Below, one piece after another: positions 22,848-34,125 of a stretch of 64,000 nucleotides of DNA. Each line of letters begins with the position of its first letter. Position 1 is the stretch's first letter. The stretch is from Nicotiana tabacum (Eukaryota > Streptophyta > Magnoliopsida > Solanales > Solanaceae): NCBI RefSeq assembly GCF_000715075.1, contig NC_134084.1, positions 4,280,501-4,344,500 of the forward strand, given 5' to 3'. The position numbers and the translations under genes were made by a program. The notes beneath the pieces were generated by a model. The model was not told the DNA's origin, searched no databases, and saw nothing but the letters and a program-made list of their open reading frames with translations.

Positions 22848-22909
22848 ATGGACTCAAAAATATCCTTTGTTACTCTTTTTTTTTCTTTACCTTTGTTAGT
22901 AGCGGCTGA
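22848..22909 (+). pseudogene. First exon of a secreted protein, cut by LTR insertion
   Basis: The frame reads MDSKISFVTLFFSLPLL then VAA and an Asp or Glu codon whose last base is element sequence. A charged start, a hydrophobic run of about 12 residues and small residues before a likely cleavage site make a classic signal peptide. The frame stops at 22909, where LTR A begins with TGTAAATGCC. The rest of the gene should lie beyond the retrotransposon, outside this window. The mature protein cannot be identified from the signal peptide. Chance cannot be excluded, but a correctly spaced TATA box and leader support a real gene. Confidence 0.55.
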
Positions 22910-22938
22910 TGTAAATGCCTAATTTTTGCCCCATCATT

Positions 22939-23138
22939 NNNNNNNNNNNNNNNNNNNNNNNNNNNNNNNNNNNNNNNNNNNNNNNNNNNNNNNNNNNNNN
23001 NNNNNNNNNNNNNNNNNNNNNNNNNNNNNNNNNNNNNNNNNNNNNNNNNNNNNNNNNNNNNNNNNNNNNNNNNNNNNNNNNNNNNNNNNNNNNNNNNNNN
23101 NNNNNNNNNNNNNNNNNNNNNNNNNNNNNNNNNNNNNN
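22939..23138. other. Assembly gap (200 N)
   Basis: Exactly 200 N. By comparison with LTR B, where 1038 bases separate the LTR start from GTATGGTAAAACG, and with 29 bases present here, about 1009 real bases are missing. The missing part would include a TA/TG microsatellite. Confidence 0.95.
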
Positions 23139-23299
23139 GTATGGTAAAACGTCAAATTTCCTTTTCCTATTTTTATCTTTTCTGATTTTTTGTTTTGTTT
23201 TAGTGTTAGTTCTAAGGTTTAATTTCCACTAATGTTTCTGTTATTTATGTGCAATAAGTATTAGTTTTAAATTACATTTTACTTCATGAATTTGAATTT

Positions 23300-23560
23300 C
23301 AATTCTTCAACCTAGCCGGTCGAGTAGTTTGTTATTGTTTTTAGTTCCGATTTTTGGTTTTTCGACCTAGCCGGTCGACTATTTTGTGTGGATTTGATTA
23401 AGCTTGAACTTTCAGTTCTTCGACCTAGCCGGTCAACTATTTTTGTTTGTCCGTTAGTTCTGATTTTTGGTTCTTCGACTTAATCGGTCGACTACTTTGT
23501 TTAGAGTTGTTAAGTCTGGATTTTCAATTTTTCGACCTAGTCGGCCGAATAGCTAAGTCT
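23300..23560 (+). repeat. Five CGACCTAGCCGGTCG-type repeats in LTR A
   Basis: Five copies of TTCTTCGACCTAGCCGGTCGACTA or variants, spaced about 50-60 bases. Each core is an inverted repeat CGACC-TAGCC-GGTCG. The counterparts are at 43186-43440 (LTR B) and 63080-63335 (LTR C). Confidence 0.7.
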
Positions 23561-25716
23561 TTATGTTAATTTCATGAGAAAACCAAAAGATTAGTTCAAT
23601 TGTTTATATAGTTAGTTCGTGTTTACTTTCATTAACTTTCTTCAATGTTGGTCGTTGCTTAATACTTTCGAATCACGTATTGGTTAGTCGTTTAATCTGT
23701 CATTATATTTTTTTTAGTCAATCGCTTTTGATAATCACTTGTGAAATCCGATTAACTATTTATAATTGATGAAGCTCATTGATCTTCTGGTTTCGCGTTT
23801 GATTTTGGTGTTTTGCCTTAGTTCGAAATCCGTTAGTGATCATTAGTTCGTGTTTAGTATCGTTTTTGACTTCATGTTTTAGTCGATTCGATAGTTGTTT
23901 CACTATCATTCATATTCTGTGTTGCCTTTAGGTTGTTAAGTTCTAATTTCATATTTATTATTTCTAGTTTTGTCTATATTTAAGCTAATTAGTTTAAGGC
24001 CTTAACTATATGTTTTATTTGTTTGTATTCATTAGGTTCTTTTGTTAGTTTAATGGTTCAAGTCTAGTTATCTAATTTTGCACTCTCTAGTTTGAAGCAA
24101 TAGTTTAGTTGGATATTGGTTTGTGAGGGTAATAGAAGGTATTTGAGTGTAGGGCCTTTGTTTGGTTGCTTTTACTGTTCGGGGACTATTTTGGAGTACA
24201 ATACTCCAAAATTCTGTCCATATCTGGTGAGAACAATTGTTCATTGGACAAAAATCTGGTTTTGGACAGATTTTTGGTCAACAATCTATCATTTTGGACA
24301 GATTTTTGGCCAAACAAATCTGTCCCAAGGCCCTTGCTCCCCCTGTTAAAAGAGGAGCTTTTTCCTCATTTAAGGGGGAGCTCTGACTCAAAAAAAGAGG
24401 ACACACTCGAACACACTTAGTCATCATCTTTTACACTCAAGGAAGAACACAAAAACAATAGAGAGTTTGAGAGCCTTTCTTGAGTATCTGGAGAAAAGAA
24501 TACTTTAAAAAAATACAAAGGTCTTTAACGCGAGTCTCTAGTCTCTTCTTTCTTTCAAAGTCTGTTTAAGTTTTTGTTGAAATTTCTGGATCGGCTCGGT
24601 TTCTTTTGTTGGATACTGCTGCTGCTATTTTAAAGTGTGTTGCTGTTGTTTTTGCTCGTGAGTATTCTGCTCCTTGTAGGATTTATCCGGGTTTCGCATT
24701 GCTGTCTTTTCTATATTCTGCTGCAACATAAGGTAACTTTCAGGCTTTGTAATGCAAATCTTTGAATGAAAATTGTGAAGTTTTGAATATGCTCAACTGT
24801 TGGACCATTTAAGATTGTTTGGTCATGGTTAGTAAGCATGTAAAAGTGTTTTACTTTTCACTTCATAAAGATTGTTAAAGACTTGCATTAGGGAAAAAAG
24901 AATGAAACAATAAACTTGTTTAGAAGTTTGTATAACTCTGTTTCAAATTCAAGGTAGTAATTTATTTTAATCTTAATGCTTTATAGCTTAAAGTGTTGTT
25001 TTCCATTTGATAAAACATATTTCTCCTCCAATGTAGAAATTCATGTCAAAAGTTCTGAGCATGAGAGTTAGTTAACCTTTTCCTTTTTACTGTATATGAA
25101 AGCTTTTTGTGCATATTATAGATTCCACTAAAGGTTGATATAAAATTTGTATAAATACGCGGTAAAAGTCCTAGTGTATTTCTGAATGTTTGTGGGCTTC
25201 AAGATGATTTTATTAGTTTTTTTTCTTTCTTTAGTCTAATTCTCACTTTAAATCTTAAGGAAAATAATATAATCAATCCTAAATGACATAGTTAGTAGTA
25301 TGTAAAGGGGCCATTGTTGTAATAATATCTCGGATTCAAGCAAAGTTACAAATTAAAAGATATCGGAATCATCAAACCGATAATTTGGTATGCTCGGCCA
25401 ACCTTAAAATGCCAGCGTTGACAATTTGGATGCATAGCTTAAATATTGTCACGTGTACTTACTAAATTCTCAAATAAGGTCTACTGGGGGTGTTTATTTA
25501 GTGATGTTTCTTCCAATCTTGTTAAAATAAAATATATCCTCTCTCAAATTAAAGATAAAGATGGTAAAAAAAATTAAAAAATGATATAGGAGAACTAGTA
25601 TGAGTAATGTTAATAAAATCAGTTATTTCCCTTAAATTTAAATGACCTGGTTACTTAATCACCTTAACAATTAATTTAAGGGCTAAAGCAACTAATAGGC
25701 GCGTTAACTTTTTCAT

Positions 25717-26032
25717 TCACGAATTCGCTTGCGTAGCATGATATTTAACATTCAATAATTTAATAATCTCATACCATACCTATTAGTTTTAGCTAATTTT
25801 TAATTTAGTTAATCCTGCTAAAAATCGCGGATTCGCTTGCGTAGCGCGGTAGCGATATTTAATAAATTTCCAAAAGCTAATTTTTCCTCAAAAGTACAAT
25901 TGTAGTGATTTTTTTCAAAAGTAATAACGTGCTAATAATTCTTTGTCATGACTGCGGATTCGCTTGTGTAGCGCCGTTATGACTAAATTAATAAAATTCA
26001 TCTCGATCACGCATTCGCTTGCGTAGTGTGGT
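25717..26032 (+). repeat. Four stem-loops with shared loop ATTCGCTTGCGTAG (LTR A)
   Basis: Stem-loops lie at 25717-25741 (TCACG..CATGA), 25824-25856 (ATCGC..GCGAT), 25945-25983 (GTCATGACTGCG..CGCCGTTATGAC) and 26006-26032 (ATCAC..GTGGT). Each has the loop ATTCGCTTGYGTAG, which itself can fold as CGC-TT-GCG. The stems differ from one another but keep their order across LTR copies. Confidence 0.65.
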
Positions 26033-26462
26033 TATGACATCTTATTATTCAAAGTTTTCTTTAATTTACCTAATAATCTGGATATAAAAGCGGCAAGGTA
26101 AAAATATATAAAGCATATAAATATCAATTTATCCAAAATTAATTCAAGCCAAATTTTAAGTCAATAAAGCGACCGTGCTAGAACCACGGGACTCAGGGAA
26201 TGTCTTGCACCTTCTCCCCGGTCAACAAAATTTCTTACCCGAATTTTATTTTCGCGGACCGATAAAAATAGAGTCAACTTTCCTCTGACTAGGGATTTAA
26301 AAGGTGACTTGGAACACCGAAAACCAATTCCAAGTGGCGACTTTGAACAATAAAATAATCCCTATTTCAAAATTGTCACTTTAATTGGAAAAACTCTTTA
26401 ACCCACAATCCTTAACACATTCATATCTTCTTGCAGGGGGTAAAAAAGGAGTGTGACAGCTC

Positions 26463-26480
26463 TGGCGACTTTGCTGGGGA
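26463..26480 (+). promoter_or_regulatory. Primer binding site, tRNA-Arg-like (unit 1)
   Basis: TGGCGACTTTGCTGGGGA begins four bases after the LTR end. It differs at two positions from the complement of the 3' end of a plant tRNA-Arg (as I recall it), the primer described for Ogre elements. Confidence 0.75.
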
Positions 26481-27193
26481 ACTAACCAGAATTCAAGCTT
26501 GTACATGCTGACCTTTATTTGGCTTTATTAATTTTGTATATATTGTGATTTATTTGTGCCTAATATGCTACTTGTTTGCTTTATACTGCTTTGATATTGT
26601 TGAACTGTACATATAAACTGTCTTCTCACGCACCCCCCTCTGAATCTTCTTGAAATAAAAAATTGGGCATTTGCTTGACATAGCCCGCTTTCTTTAAGAT
26701 AGCCGAGGTGCTTGTCACCCGGTGAAGGATTTTAGTCACACATGTTTTAGGCGGGGAGCACCACCGGTTAAGCCGGAAAGCAATACTACCGGTACGCTGA
26801 CCCTCCTATGCTCGAGTTGTCCGCTCGAGTAAGCCAGTCTAGATACCTTCTCCAATAGGATTTAAACCTAGAAGAACAAACCTCATGCCGGATATCCCTA
26901 GTAGGTTCGCTGTATTTGCATCACGTGCATTTGACTTAGCGAAACTCGGCGAGGGGGCCGGGTCCGTATAAGACAGGTATCCTCTTTAAGACCATCATGT
27001 TCACGTATGTGCTACTTGATACATCATTTGGAAGGCTTACTTGCATTGTCGACCGGTTAAAAAAAATAGTTAGTGTAATTATTGAAAATGAAAAAAGAAA
27101 AATAAAGAATAATTCTCCTCGTTTAGTGCAAATAAACCTTTAAAAAAAATTTAAATTTAGTCTGGTGTGAGTTTTAAAGATTTCATTAAAAAA

Positions 27194-27195
<2 letters not shown>

Positions 27196-27252
<57 letters not shown>
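27196..27252. repeat. (TA)n microsatellite, unit 1 leader
   Basis: A pure TA run. Its length differs from the copy at 47071-47133 and it is one of the largest length differences between the two units. Confidence 0.9.
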
Positions 27253-27255
<3 letters not shown>

Positions 27256-27275
27256 GAAAAGTAGTTTATTTTCCC

Positions 27276-27340
27276 GAACTATGCAGGTTTGATTCTCACC
27301 GGATGTGAGATACGTAGGCAACCTCCATCGGGTTCAGCCC
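27276..27340 (+). promoter_or_regulatory. Recurring Ogre boundary motif, copy A
   Basis: GAACTATG..GATTCTC..GAGATACGTAGGCAACC..GGGTTCAGCCC, just upstream of ORF1. It is one of four copies in unit 1. Confidence 0.6.
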
Positions 27341-27901
27341 ACACTTTTTAAAAAAAGGGAGCATAAAATTCTCAAAAAAAAAGAGCCTATTTTGGTCACC
27401 TTTCACCATTTTGCCCTCATGTCTAGCCATTTTGTCGAAGCAGCTTTAAACCTTTCCGGAAGTACCGAAAGGCTATTTTTGCAAAAGTAGTCATCTGATC
27501 TAGTTTTGTCTGGTTATATTTGCTGAGACATCTTTTGAACCCCTCTCGGAGTAGCAAATGGTCATTTTTGTAAAAATAGTTTTTTTTTAAATTTATTTAT
27601 TATTTTGTCTATGTTTTATCATTTTGTTCCTCTGTTTGGCTGTTTTGCCGAGACATCCTTTATGCTTTCTATGGAAGTATCAAAGGGCCGTCTTTGTAAT
27701 AGTAGTCATTTTTCCTGCTTTTATCATATCAACATTTGTGTCCGGTAATTTCAAAATATATATTATAATAATAATAATAATAATAAATAGATTGATTCCT
27801 AAATTGACATAAAAAAGAGAAAAAGAAAAAAAAAGAATGATCATAATTTGCATATAGTTTAGGTAAGTCCTAACCCTTTTTATCTTATTCTTAGGATCAT
27901 C

Positions 27902-29852
27902 ATAAGTTCTCCACGAAGAAGCAGTCAGAAAAGGATAAGGGATGAGACACCTCATATGTTCTTGATCAGAGATAAGACCCTGAGTAATCTCTGTAATTGG
28001 TGGGCTAGTTTTGCTACATGGGAACAGAATCGAGTATTTAAGCACCTCAAGTTCCTCACCAACATCATGGGAATTAAGCCTAACAGAGATTTAATCGAGG
28101 TTCTAGTTGGTTTTTGGGACCCTGCGAACAATGTCTTCAGGTTCAAAGATTGTGAAATGACGCCCACATTGGAAGAATTAGGTGAGTTCACCGGATTGGG
28201 GAGAGACCTTCGTGGGAAAAGCCTGCTGCTCCGAGAAAAGTTGGTGTGAACAACTTTTTAAAGAAGTTATGCCTTCGTCGAATTCCAATGGTTTGCTTAA
28301 ACGAAGGTTGGGTTCCATCGGAATATCTTTATGACAGATTTGGGGACGAGAAAGGGTTTGAGAACTTCTCGGGCACAGAATTCGTCAACCAGTTGAGTTA
28401 CAAAGCTTGGAGGGAGTTGAGAATCTTCGCGTTCATGATATCATTTCTAAGGATCATGGTCTTTCCAGAGTGTGGTGGGCGCATCAGAATTCGATTGGTT
28501 GCGGTAGTCTCGTATTTGCAAAGTAGTGAGGATCATACCATTCTTCCCATGATTTTGGGAGATATTTTTCGAGCTTTGACCCGTTGTCAAGAAGGTGAAG
28601 ATTACTTTGAGGGATGCAACATTCTGCTGCAGATGTGGTTCATAGAGCACCTTTATCATCATCCAATAGTAGTAAATTTCAATGATGATTGGCTGAATTA
28701 CATTGGATGTCACCCCGACAGAGCTGCGAGTTGTAATCTTCCAAAGGGGGTGAGGGCTTGGCGGACATTACTTGGTTCATTGAGTGCTGATAGAATCACT
28801 TGGAACTATTACTGGTTCCCTTCTGCTAAGGTCATGCATATGTCAATGTATTTCCCGTTCTTCATACTCATGGGTTTCAGAGGTTTCCAACCTTACGCAC
28901 CTCTACGCGTCATGCGCCAGCTAGGGAGAGAGCATCCGATTGAGGACATGCGCCCGTTCGTGTGGGAATTCAAGGGAGAGGAACCTCCAAGGGAGTCATA
29001 TGCGCAAAAGGTTTGGTTTGGTAGTCAATTTTCTAATTTGGACGAGATGGTAGCTGATCGTGAATGGGGGGAGGTAAGCCTCGCATACCTTGAGTGGTTC
29101 ATAACCAGGATATTCCCGAGCAAAGGCTAGAAAGATCCATACGGCATGCAGTTGATTGGGAGGAGGAAATCAAGGCCAGAGTTAGAGAAACCAGAAGGGA
29201 GGTGGCACAAGAGGTCCAATCTCGTATTGACATTTTACAAGAAGATAAGGGCATTCTAGAGACAACCATGGACATACAATAGGCTGATTTCGAGCAGGAA
29301 AAGGCTCAGTGGGCACGAGAGAAGCAAGCACTCAAAGCCCAAATTCGAAAGAAGAACATAGTCACAACCGCTCAGCAACAAGAAGAGAAAGAAGCCCAGT
29401 TCAGGGTAGTCCGTGATCATGAGCGTAAAGGTTTTTCTCCATTAATCCAAGGCCTGAGGGATCAAATAGGGGGAGTTGAGTCACGTAAGGAGAGCCAGAT
29501 CACGGAGTTTGAAATAGAAAGAAACCACTACCAAAAAGTGATCAATTAGTTAGAAGCGGAGTCGCTAGAAATTTGGCGCCAGAAAGATATGGCCTTGGAC
29601 CGCGAGCGTGATGCACTTGATCTAGCTGAGACCCGTGGTCAGCAAAATCAAGAGTTGCATGTGGCTCAGGAATACATTAAGGGAAATATCCTCGAGGTAG
29701 CCACATATACCTCAAGAGCATGCAGGAGTTGCCAGGGAATGATGCCCGAGCGGTTTACAAAAGTATCATTGAACGTTGCTCGTCATATATCTGCAGACTT
29801 GGAGAGGATATACCGCAATGTCGGGGGTCAGCCACAGGAACAAGAGCCTTGA
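27902..29852 (+). pseudogene. Ogre ORF1, plant-mobile-domain-like protein with coiled-coil C-terminus, unit 1
   Basis: An extra protein upstream of gag, typical of Ogre. The first part (to 28249) includes LSNLCNWWASFATWEQNRVFKHL, LIEVLVGFWDPANNVFRF and MTPTLEELGEFTGL. The second (28246-29130) includes WRELRIFAFMISFLRIMVFP and WFIEHLYHHP. This resembles the plant mobile domain/DUF7745 type of retroelement-linked proteins (recalled). The C-terminal part (29094-29852) is rich in Glu, Arg and Gln heptads, a probable coiled coil. A one-base frameshift lies near 28246, another near 29094, and TAG stops at 29280-29282 and 29547-29549 both stand at likely CAG codons. The start codon used in unit 2 is ATA here (27902-27904). 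Function is unknown. Confidence 0.75.
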
Positions 29853-30175
29853 CTATAGTGATGCTGGTGGATTCTACTGCAGAGATCAAAGTCTTCTTTC
29901 AGTTATCAGTCCCTTTTCATTATGCTTTTGTTGTTTTTGAGTCTGTAAGAGTCTTTTGGTGTTTTGATTCTTGTTGTTTTGCCTTTTATCCTAAAAAGTC
30001 TGTTTAAGTCAGGTTTGGTCTTATTTATCTTTATGTAACTCTTGCTTTTTGAGTCTTCTATAAAAAAAAAATCAATGAAAAAGATTTTAGTTTAGAAAAA
30101 TTCTAAAATGAACCCAAAAGATGTTGGTTTTGTAAAAAAAAGAATATATATATATATATAAATGGTCGTGTACTT

Positions 30176-30240
30176 GAACTACGTAATGATCTGATTCATG
30201 CGGCGACATGATACGTAGGCAACCCACAAAAGGTTCGAAC
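30176..30240 (+). promoter_or_regulatory. Recurring Ogre boundary motif, copy B
   Basis: GAACTACGTAATGATCTGATTC..GATACGTAGGCAACC..GGTTCGAAC, between ORF1 and gag. A 27-base TA-rich stretch just upstream (from about 30134) is absent from unit 2. Confidence 0.6.
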
Positions 30241-30494
30241 AAATATTTTAATGACTCTAAAGTAAGGGATCAAAATAAAGCAAAGTGAAAAAAAGGGAAA
30301 AAAGAGAGAAGGAAATAATAGTGTCAATAAGCAACAAGCTGAGAAGCTGGAATGAAAAATGAAGCCTTCCAAAAGCATGTTAGAGATGGTAATATTTTAG
30401 GAGCATAGCATATCTACGTGTGATTCCTATCTGTAAAATGCTTAACCCTAACACATTTAATACCTCTTACTAGTAAGCTTAAGGTGATTGGTTT

Positions 30495-32481
30495 GTGGTG
30501 AAACTGGCAATACATCATTACTTCACAAGATCTAAGGGAGCAGTGGTAATGGATAACAGTGATGAAATCGAGTTGGTCAGTGACAATCCGCAGGGTCAGT
30601 TAGTTGAGCAAGAGTCGGAGGAGATAAGAAAATTGAGACAACAACTATCAGATGTATATCAAGCTTGGGTTTTCGGTCGACCTCAACCCCAGGGTCCTTC
30701 AGAGGGAACTTCCACCATACCCCAGGCTACTCAAACACCGCTCCATGCAATGAGCGATCATATTCTACCACCAGGGTATGTGCCGAACTACAGCCTCCAA
30801 GCTGCCCCCGGTACCTCTAACATGCGACCTCCAGTCGCACCAGTCAGGAACACCCCTCTCGTCGTGTCTGGCGCACCGGTATATAAAATCCTGCCACCAC
30901 CTTCTGTGATGAGGCCAAACAATGAGCCACCATCTCATGCTTATGATGGGAAATACACCATCCAAATATGGCTTTCGGGGTCTCGACCCCATACAATCAG
31001 ACTCCTCAGTACGAGTCACCAGTGGAAAATGAAAAGCTTGCCACAACAATTGAGCCAGATGAGATGGACAGGAAAATGAAAAGTCTTGAACAGAATATAA
31101 AGAATATACAAGGACTATGTGGTCACAAAAGTATTTCATTCAGTGATCTATGTATGTTCCCTCACATCCATTTTCCACGAGGGTTCAAGACCCCAAAATT
31201 TGAGAAATATGTTGGACACGGTGACCCTATCGCCCACTTGAAAAGGTACTGCAACCAGCTGAGGGGTGCATAAGGAAAAGAAGAGTTCCCGATGGATTGT
31301 TTTGGAGAAATCCTTGTGGGGGTAGCTTCCGAATGGTTCATTGACCAAGATATCTCTCACTGGCATGTTTGGGATGACATGGCCCAGGCCTTCGTCAAAC
31401 AATTTTAGTACAACATTGATATTGCGCCGGATCGTAATTCCTTGTCCAATATGAAGAAAAAGCTGACCGAAAGTTTTAGGGAGTATGCCATCATGTGGAG
31501 GGAGCAAGCGGCTAGAGTTAAGCCACCCATGGATAACCACGAGTTGATCACTGTTTTTCTGGAGGTTCAAGAGCCTGATTACTTTTAGAACATGATGTCC
31601 GCAATGGGTAGACCTTTTGCAGAAGCAATCAAAATAGGGGAGATGGTCGAAAATGGCCTCAAGACTGGCAGAATTGTAAGTCAAACTGCTCTCAAAGCCA
31701 CCACCCAAGCTATCCAAAATGGGTGGGGGGTTTGGCAAATAGAAAGAAGAGAGATGGAGGGTCCATGATGACTTCGGGATCTAGGGAAGTTCAAAGAGGG
31801 GCATCACACCCTTATGTGCAAGTTCAGCAGGGGCAATCCAGCTACCCTCAACATTATTACCCCCCGCTAATTCCTCAATACTCTGTGGGCCCACCACAAT
31901 ATACAATATTCAATGCTCAATCGTATGCTCGGCCTCACAATCAGCAGGTACGGGCACCAGCTCCAAGGGCCCCCCGACCTAAGCAGTAAAATTTTTGGGC
32001 ACCCTACAATGCTCGTCCCAGGCAGGATTATGGTCGAGAGCAGAGGCCAGCAGAAAAATTCACTCCATTGGCCGAATGATACTCTAGTCTATTCCAGAAA
32101 CTGAAGCAAATGGGCGCGATTGGACCCATCGCTCCCCACCATATGCATCCTAATTCACATGGATTTCAAGCGAATGCTAGATGTGAATATCATTCAGGTG
32201 CCCCGGGGCATAGCACTGATGGCTGTTGGACTTTGAAAAGAGCCGTAGAAAGGCTCATTTCTGAAAATTTGATTGTAGTAATGAATGGCGAGGACACTCC
32301 TAATGTGACAAATAACCCGTTGCCAGCACACAATAATGTTCATTTTGTGGGAATGATTGGCCGAGATCAAGAATACAAGCCGATCGGTCGAGCAGAAATG
32401 ACAGTGGGTGCAATTCAAGAAGGAACAGGTCTGGAAGTAAGTCCCAGCCAAGATGTGCCATTGATTGTGAAAGGTGCCTAG
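30495..32481 (+). pseudogene. Ogre gag, unit 1
   Basis: The start region reads HYFTRSKGAVVMDNSDEIE, with the first ATG at 30549, then a Pro-rich stretch. The capsid region follows in another phase (30968-31273: MFPHIHFPRGFKTPKFEKYVGHGDPIAHLKRYCNQL). After a TAA at 31271-31273 it continues with WFIDQDISHWHVWDDMAQAFVKQF. The TAG codons at 31406-31408 and 31586-31588 both fit lost CAG. The nucleocapsid segment (32110-32481) has CEYHSGAPGHSTDGCWTLK, the knuckle type usual in Tat/Ogre gag. A frameshift lies near 30970. Gag would build the particle; this copy cannot make it. Confidence 0.85.
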
Positions 32482-32517
32482 AGCTCAAATAAGGCAACTT
32501 TATTTGTTCCGAAAATC

Positions 32518-34125
32518 TTGAGGTTGGAAGTTCACTCTAGTATTCCAAGCCCAAGGTTATATGTACTTAGAGGCCACCCCATCACAAGGCAGAAGCAGGG
32601 AGGTATGAAAGGTATAACCGAGCCGATCATAATCAAACCTGCCGTGCAACCCCCTGTGACCAACATAAAAACCACTCCTTGGAACTACAACAAAACCGTG
32701 ATGACCTACAAAGGCAAGGAAATCATAGAGGAAGTGGGGAAAACTAGAGGTTTGACTCGATCGGGGAGGTGTTACTCTACAGAAGAGCTGAGGAAGGCCA
32801 AGCAAATCAGAGAAGGGCAATTGCCAATAAAGAAACCAGTCACTGAAGTAGAGGTAGAAGAGTTTTTGAGAAAGATGAAAGTTCATGATTACTCAATCAT
32901 TGACCAGCTAAGAAAGACTCATGCCCAAATCTCTCTATTATCTCTGCTCATACATTCCAAAGAGCATGCCCATGTACTAATCAAGGTCCTGAACGAGGCA
33001 CATATCTCAGAGGAGACCATAGTGAATCAGTTAGAGAAGATGGCCAATAGATTTTTTGAGGTGAACAAAATCTCCTTTACTGATGATGAACTTCCCGAGG
33101 AGGGAGCCAGGCACAATAGGGCTTTGAACTTGATGGTCAAATGTGAGGGGCATTATGTAAAGCGAGTCATGGTTGATGGAGGCTCAAGTGTAGATGTATG
33201 CCCTCTCTCTACCTTGCAAAGCATGAAGATCAATACAGATAGAATCCGACCAAGCAATGTTCGCATCCGAGCCTTTGATGGCTCAGCAAGAGATACCATT
33301 GGGGAGATTAACCTCACCATGATGATTGGGCCGGTTGACTTTGAGATTGTTTTCCAAGTAGTGGACATGGCCACTTCTTATAATTTTCTTCTTGGAAGGC
33401 CATGGATCCATACGGCCTGAGCTGTGTCGTCTACCTTGCATCAGATACTCAAATTCGAACATGACAGGCAAGAAATTATTGTTCACGGGGAAGACGAGTC
33501 TTCCATTTATGAATACCTATTAATCCCCTGTATTGAGGCTAAGGAAGGGTGTGGGTCCATTGTCTATCAGGCTTTCGAAGTGGTTGTTGTGGACCATGTT
33601 GAGGAAGGAAAGCCCATTCTGCATCCTCGTCTTTCCTCCACATCTATAATGGTGGCTGCAGTTATATTGAGACAAGGTTATGAGCTAGGAAAAGGCTTGG
33701 GGGCATCATTGCAAGGAACTTCGGAGCATATTTCTCCATTCAGTAACTAGGGTACGTTTGTCTTAGGCTTTAGGCCAACACAAGCAGACAAAAACAAAGC
33801 CAAACACCGCAAAAAGCATGGATGGGTCTTGCAACAACCTATCCCTTACATTTTCTACACTTTTGTCAAGCCACGACTCCAAGAGGGTCAGAATTCCTCG
33901 GCGCATGCAAACATTGATAAAATTTTCCATGGCCTCAGCCAAATGTTTTCTGAAGTGAATATGATCCAGGCTGGTGAAGGCACTAGTCGTGTTTTCATCC
34001 AGGCAAGAAAAAGTCTATGGAAAGATGTTGTATATGTCGCAGCCGATATGCAACTAATTGACCCAGACACTATGCTCACCAACTGGGAAGCGACTCATCT
34101 CCCCACAAGGAAGGAGTCTTGGTAG
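32518..34125 (+). pseudogene. Ogre protease region with G-patch-like motif, unit 1
   Basis: The first 300-residue frame (32518-33420) ends in an aspartic protease: MVDGGSSVDVCPLSTL (active-site Asp in DGGSS), IRAFDGSARDTIGEI and SYNFLLGRPWIH. A TGA at 33418-33420 stands where CGA (Arg) would fit, and the frame continues in phase (33424-33750) to a Gly-rich GYELGKGLGASLQG motif. The last part (33829-34125) contains HANIDKIFHGLSQMF. The protease would cut gag-pol. The motif resembles G-patch domains, which bind nucleic acid or helicases in other proteins; that role here is inferred. Confidence 0.8.

Larger units (their letters stand above)
22910..26458 (+). repeat. Ogre LTR A (5' LTR, contains assembly gap)
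   Basis: It starts TGTAAATGCCTAATTTTTGCC directly after host sequence and ends GGAGTGTGACA, followed by a primer site at 26463. The part from 23139 to about 25140 differs from LTR B at about 40 positions, whereas 25150-26458 differs at about one. The 200 N at 22939-23138 replace roughly 1 kb present in LTR B. Confidence 0.88.
26481..27901 (+). other. Ogre leader region, unit 1
   Basis: No coding potential. The GC-richer part at 26640-27010 holds several inverted repeats (GCTCGAGTTGTCCGCTCGAG near 26811, and ACCACCGGTTAAGCCGG and CTACCGGTAC near 26760-26800). A (TA)n run follows at 27196-27252, and a copy of the recurring GATACGTAGGCAACC motif at 27276-27340. A run of (TAA)n is near 27765. 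A packaging or dimerisation role is possible but only inferred. Confidence 0.6.

Noticed and set aside
27276..27340. The boundary motif as a tRNA gene, because of GGTTCGR
   Set aside because: No A-box at the right distance, no acceptor stem and no cloverleaf by eye.
28123..28260. Programmed -1 frameshift in ORF1
   Set aside because: No clear slippery heptamer or downstream structure; the element is full of other frame breaks, so simple mutation is more likely.
27956..29130. ORF1 as a functional host gene captured by the element
   Set aside because: It is frameshifted and stop-ridden in both units, and an ORF at this position is normal for Ogre elements.
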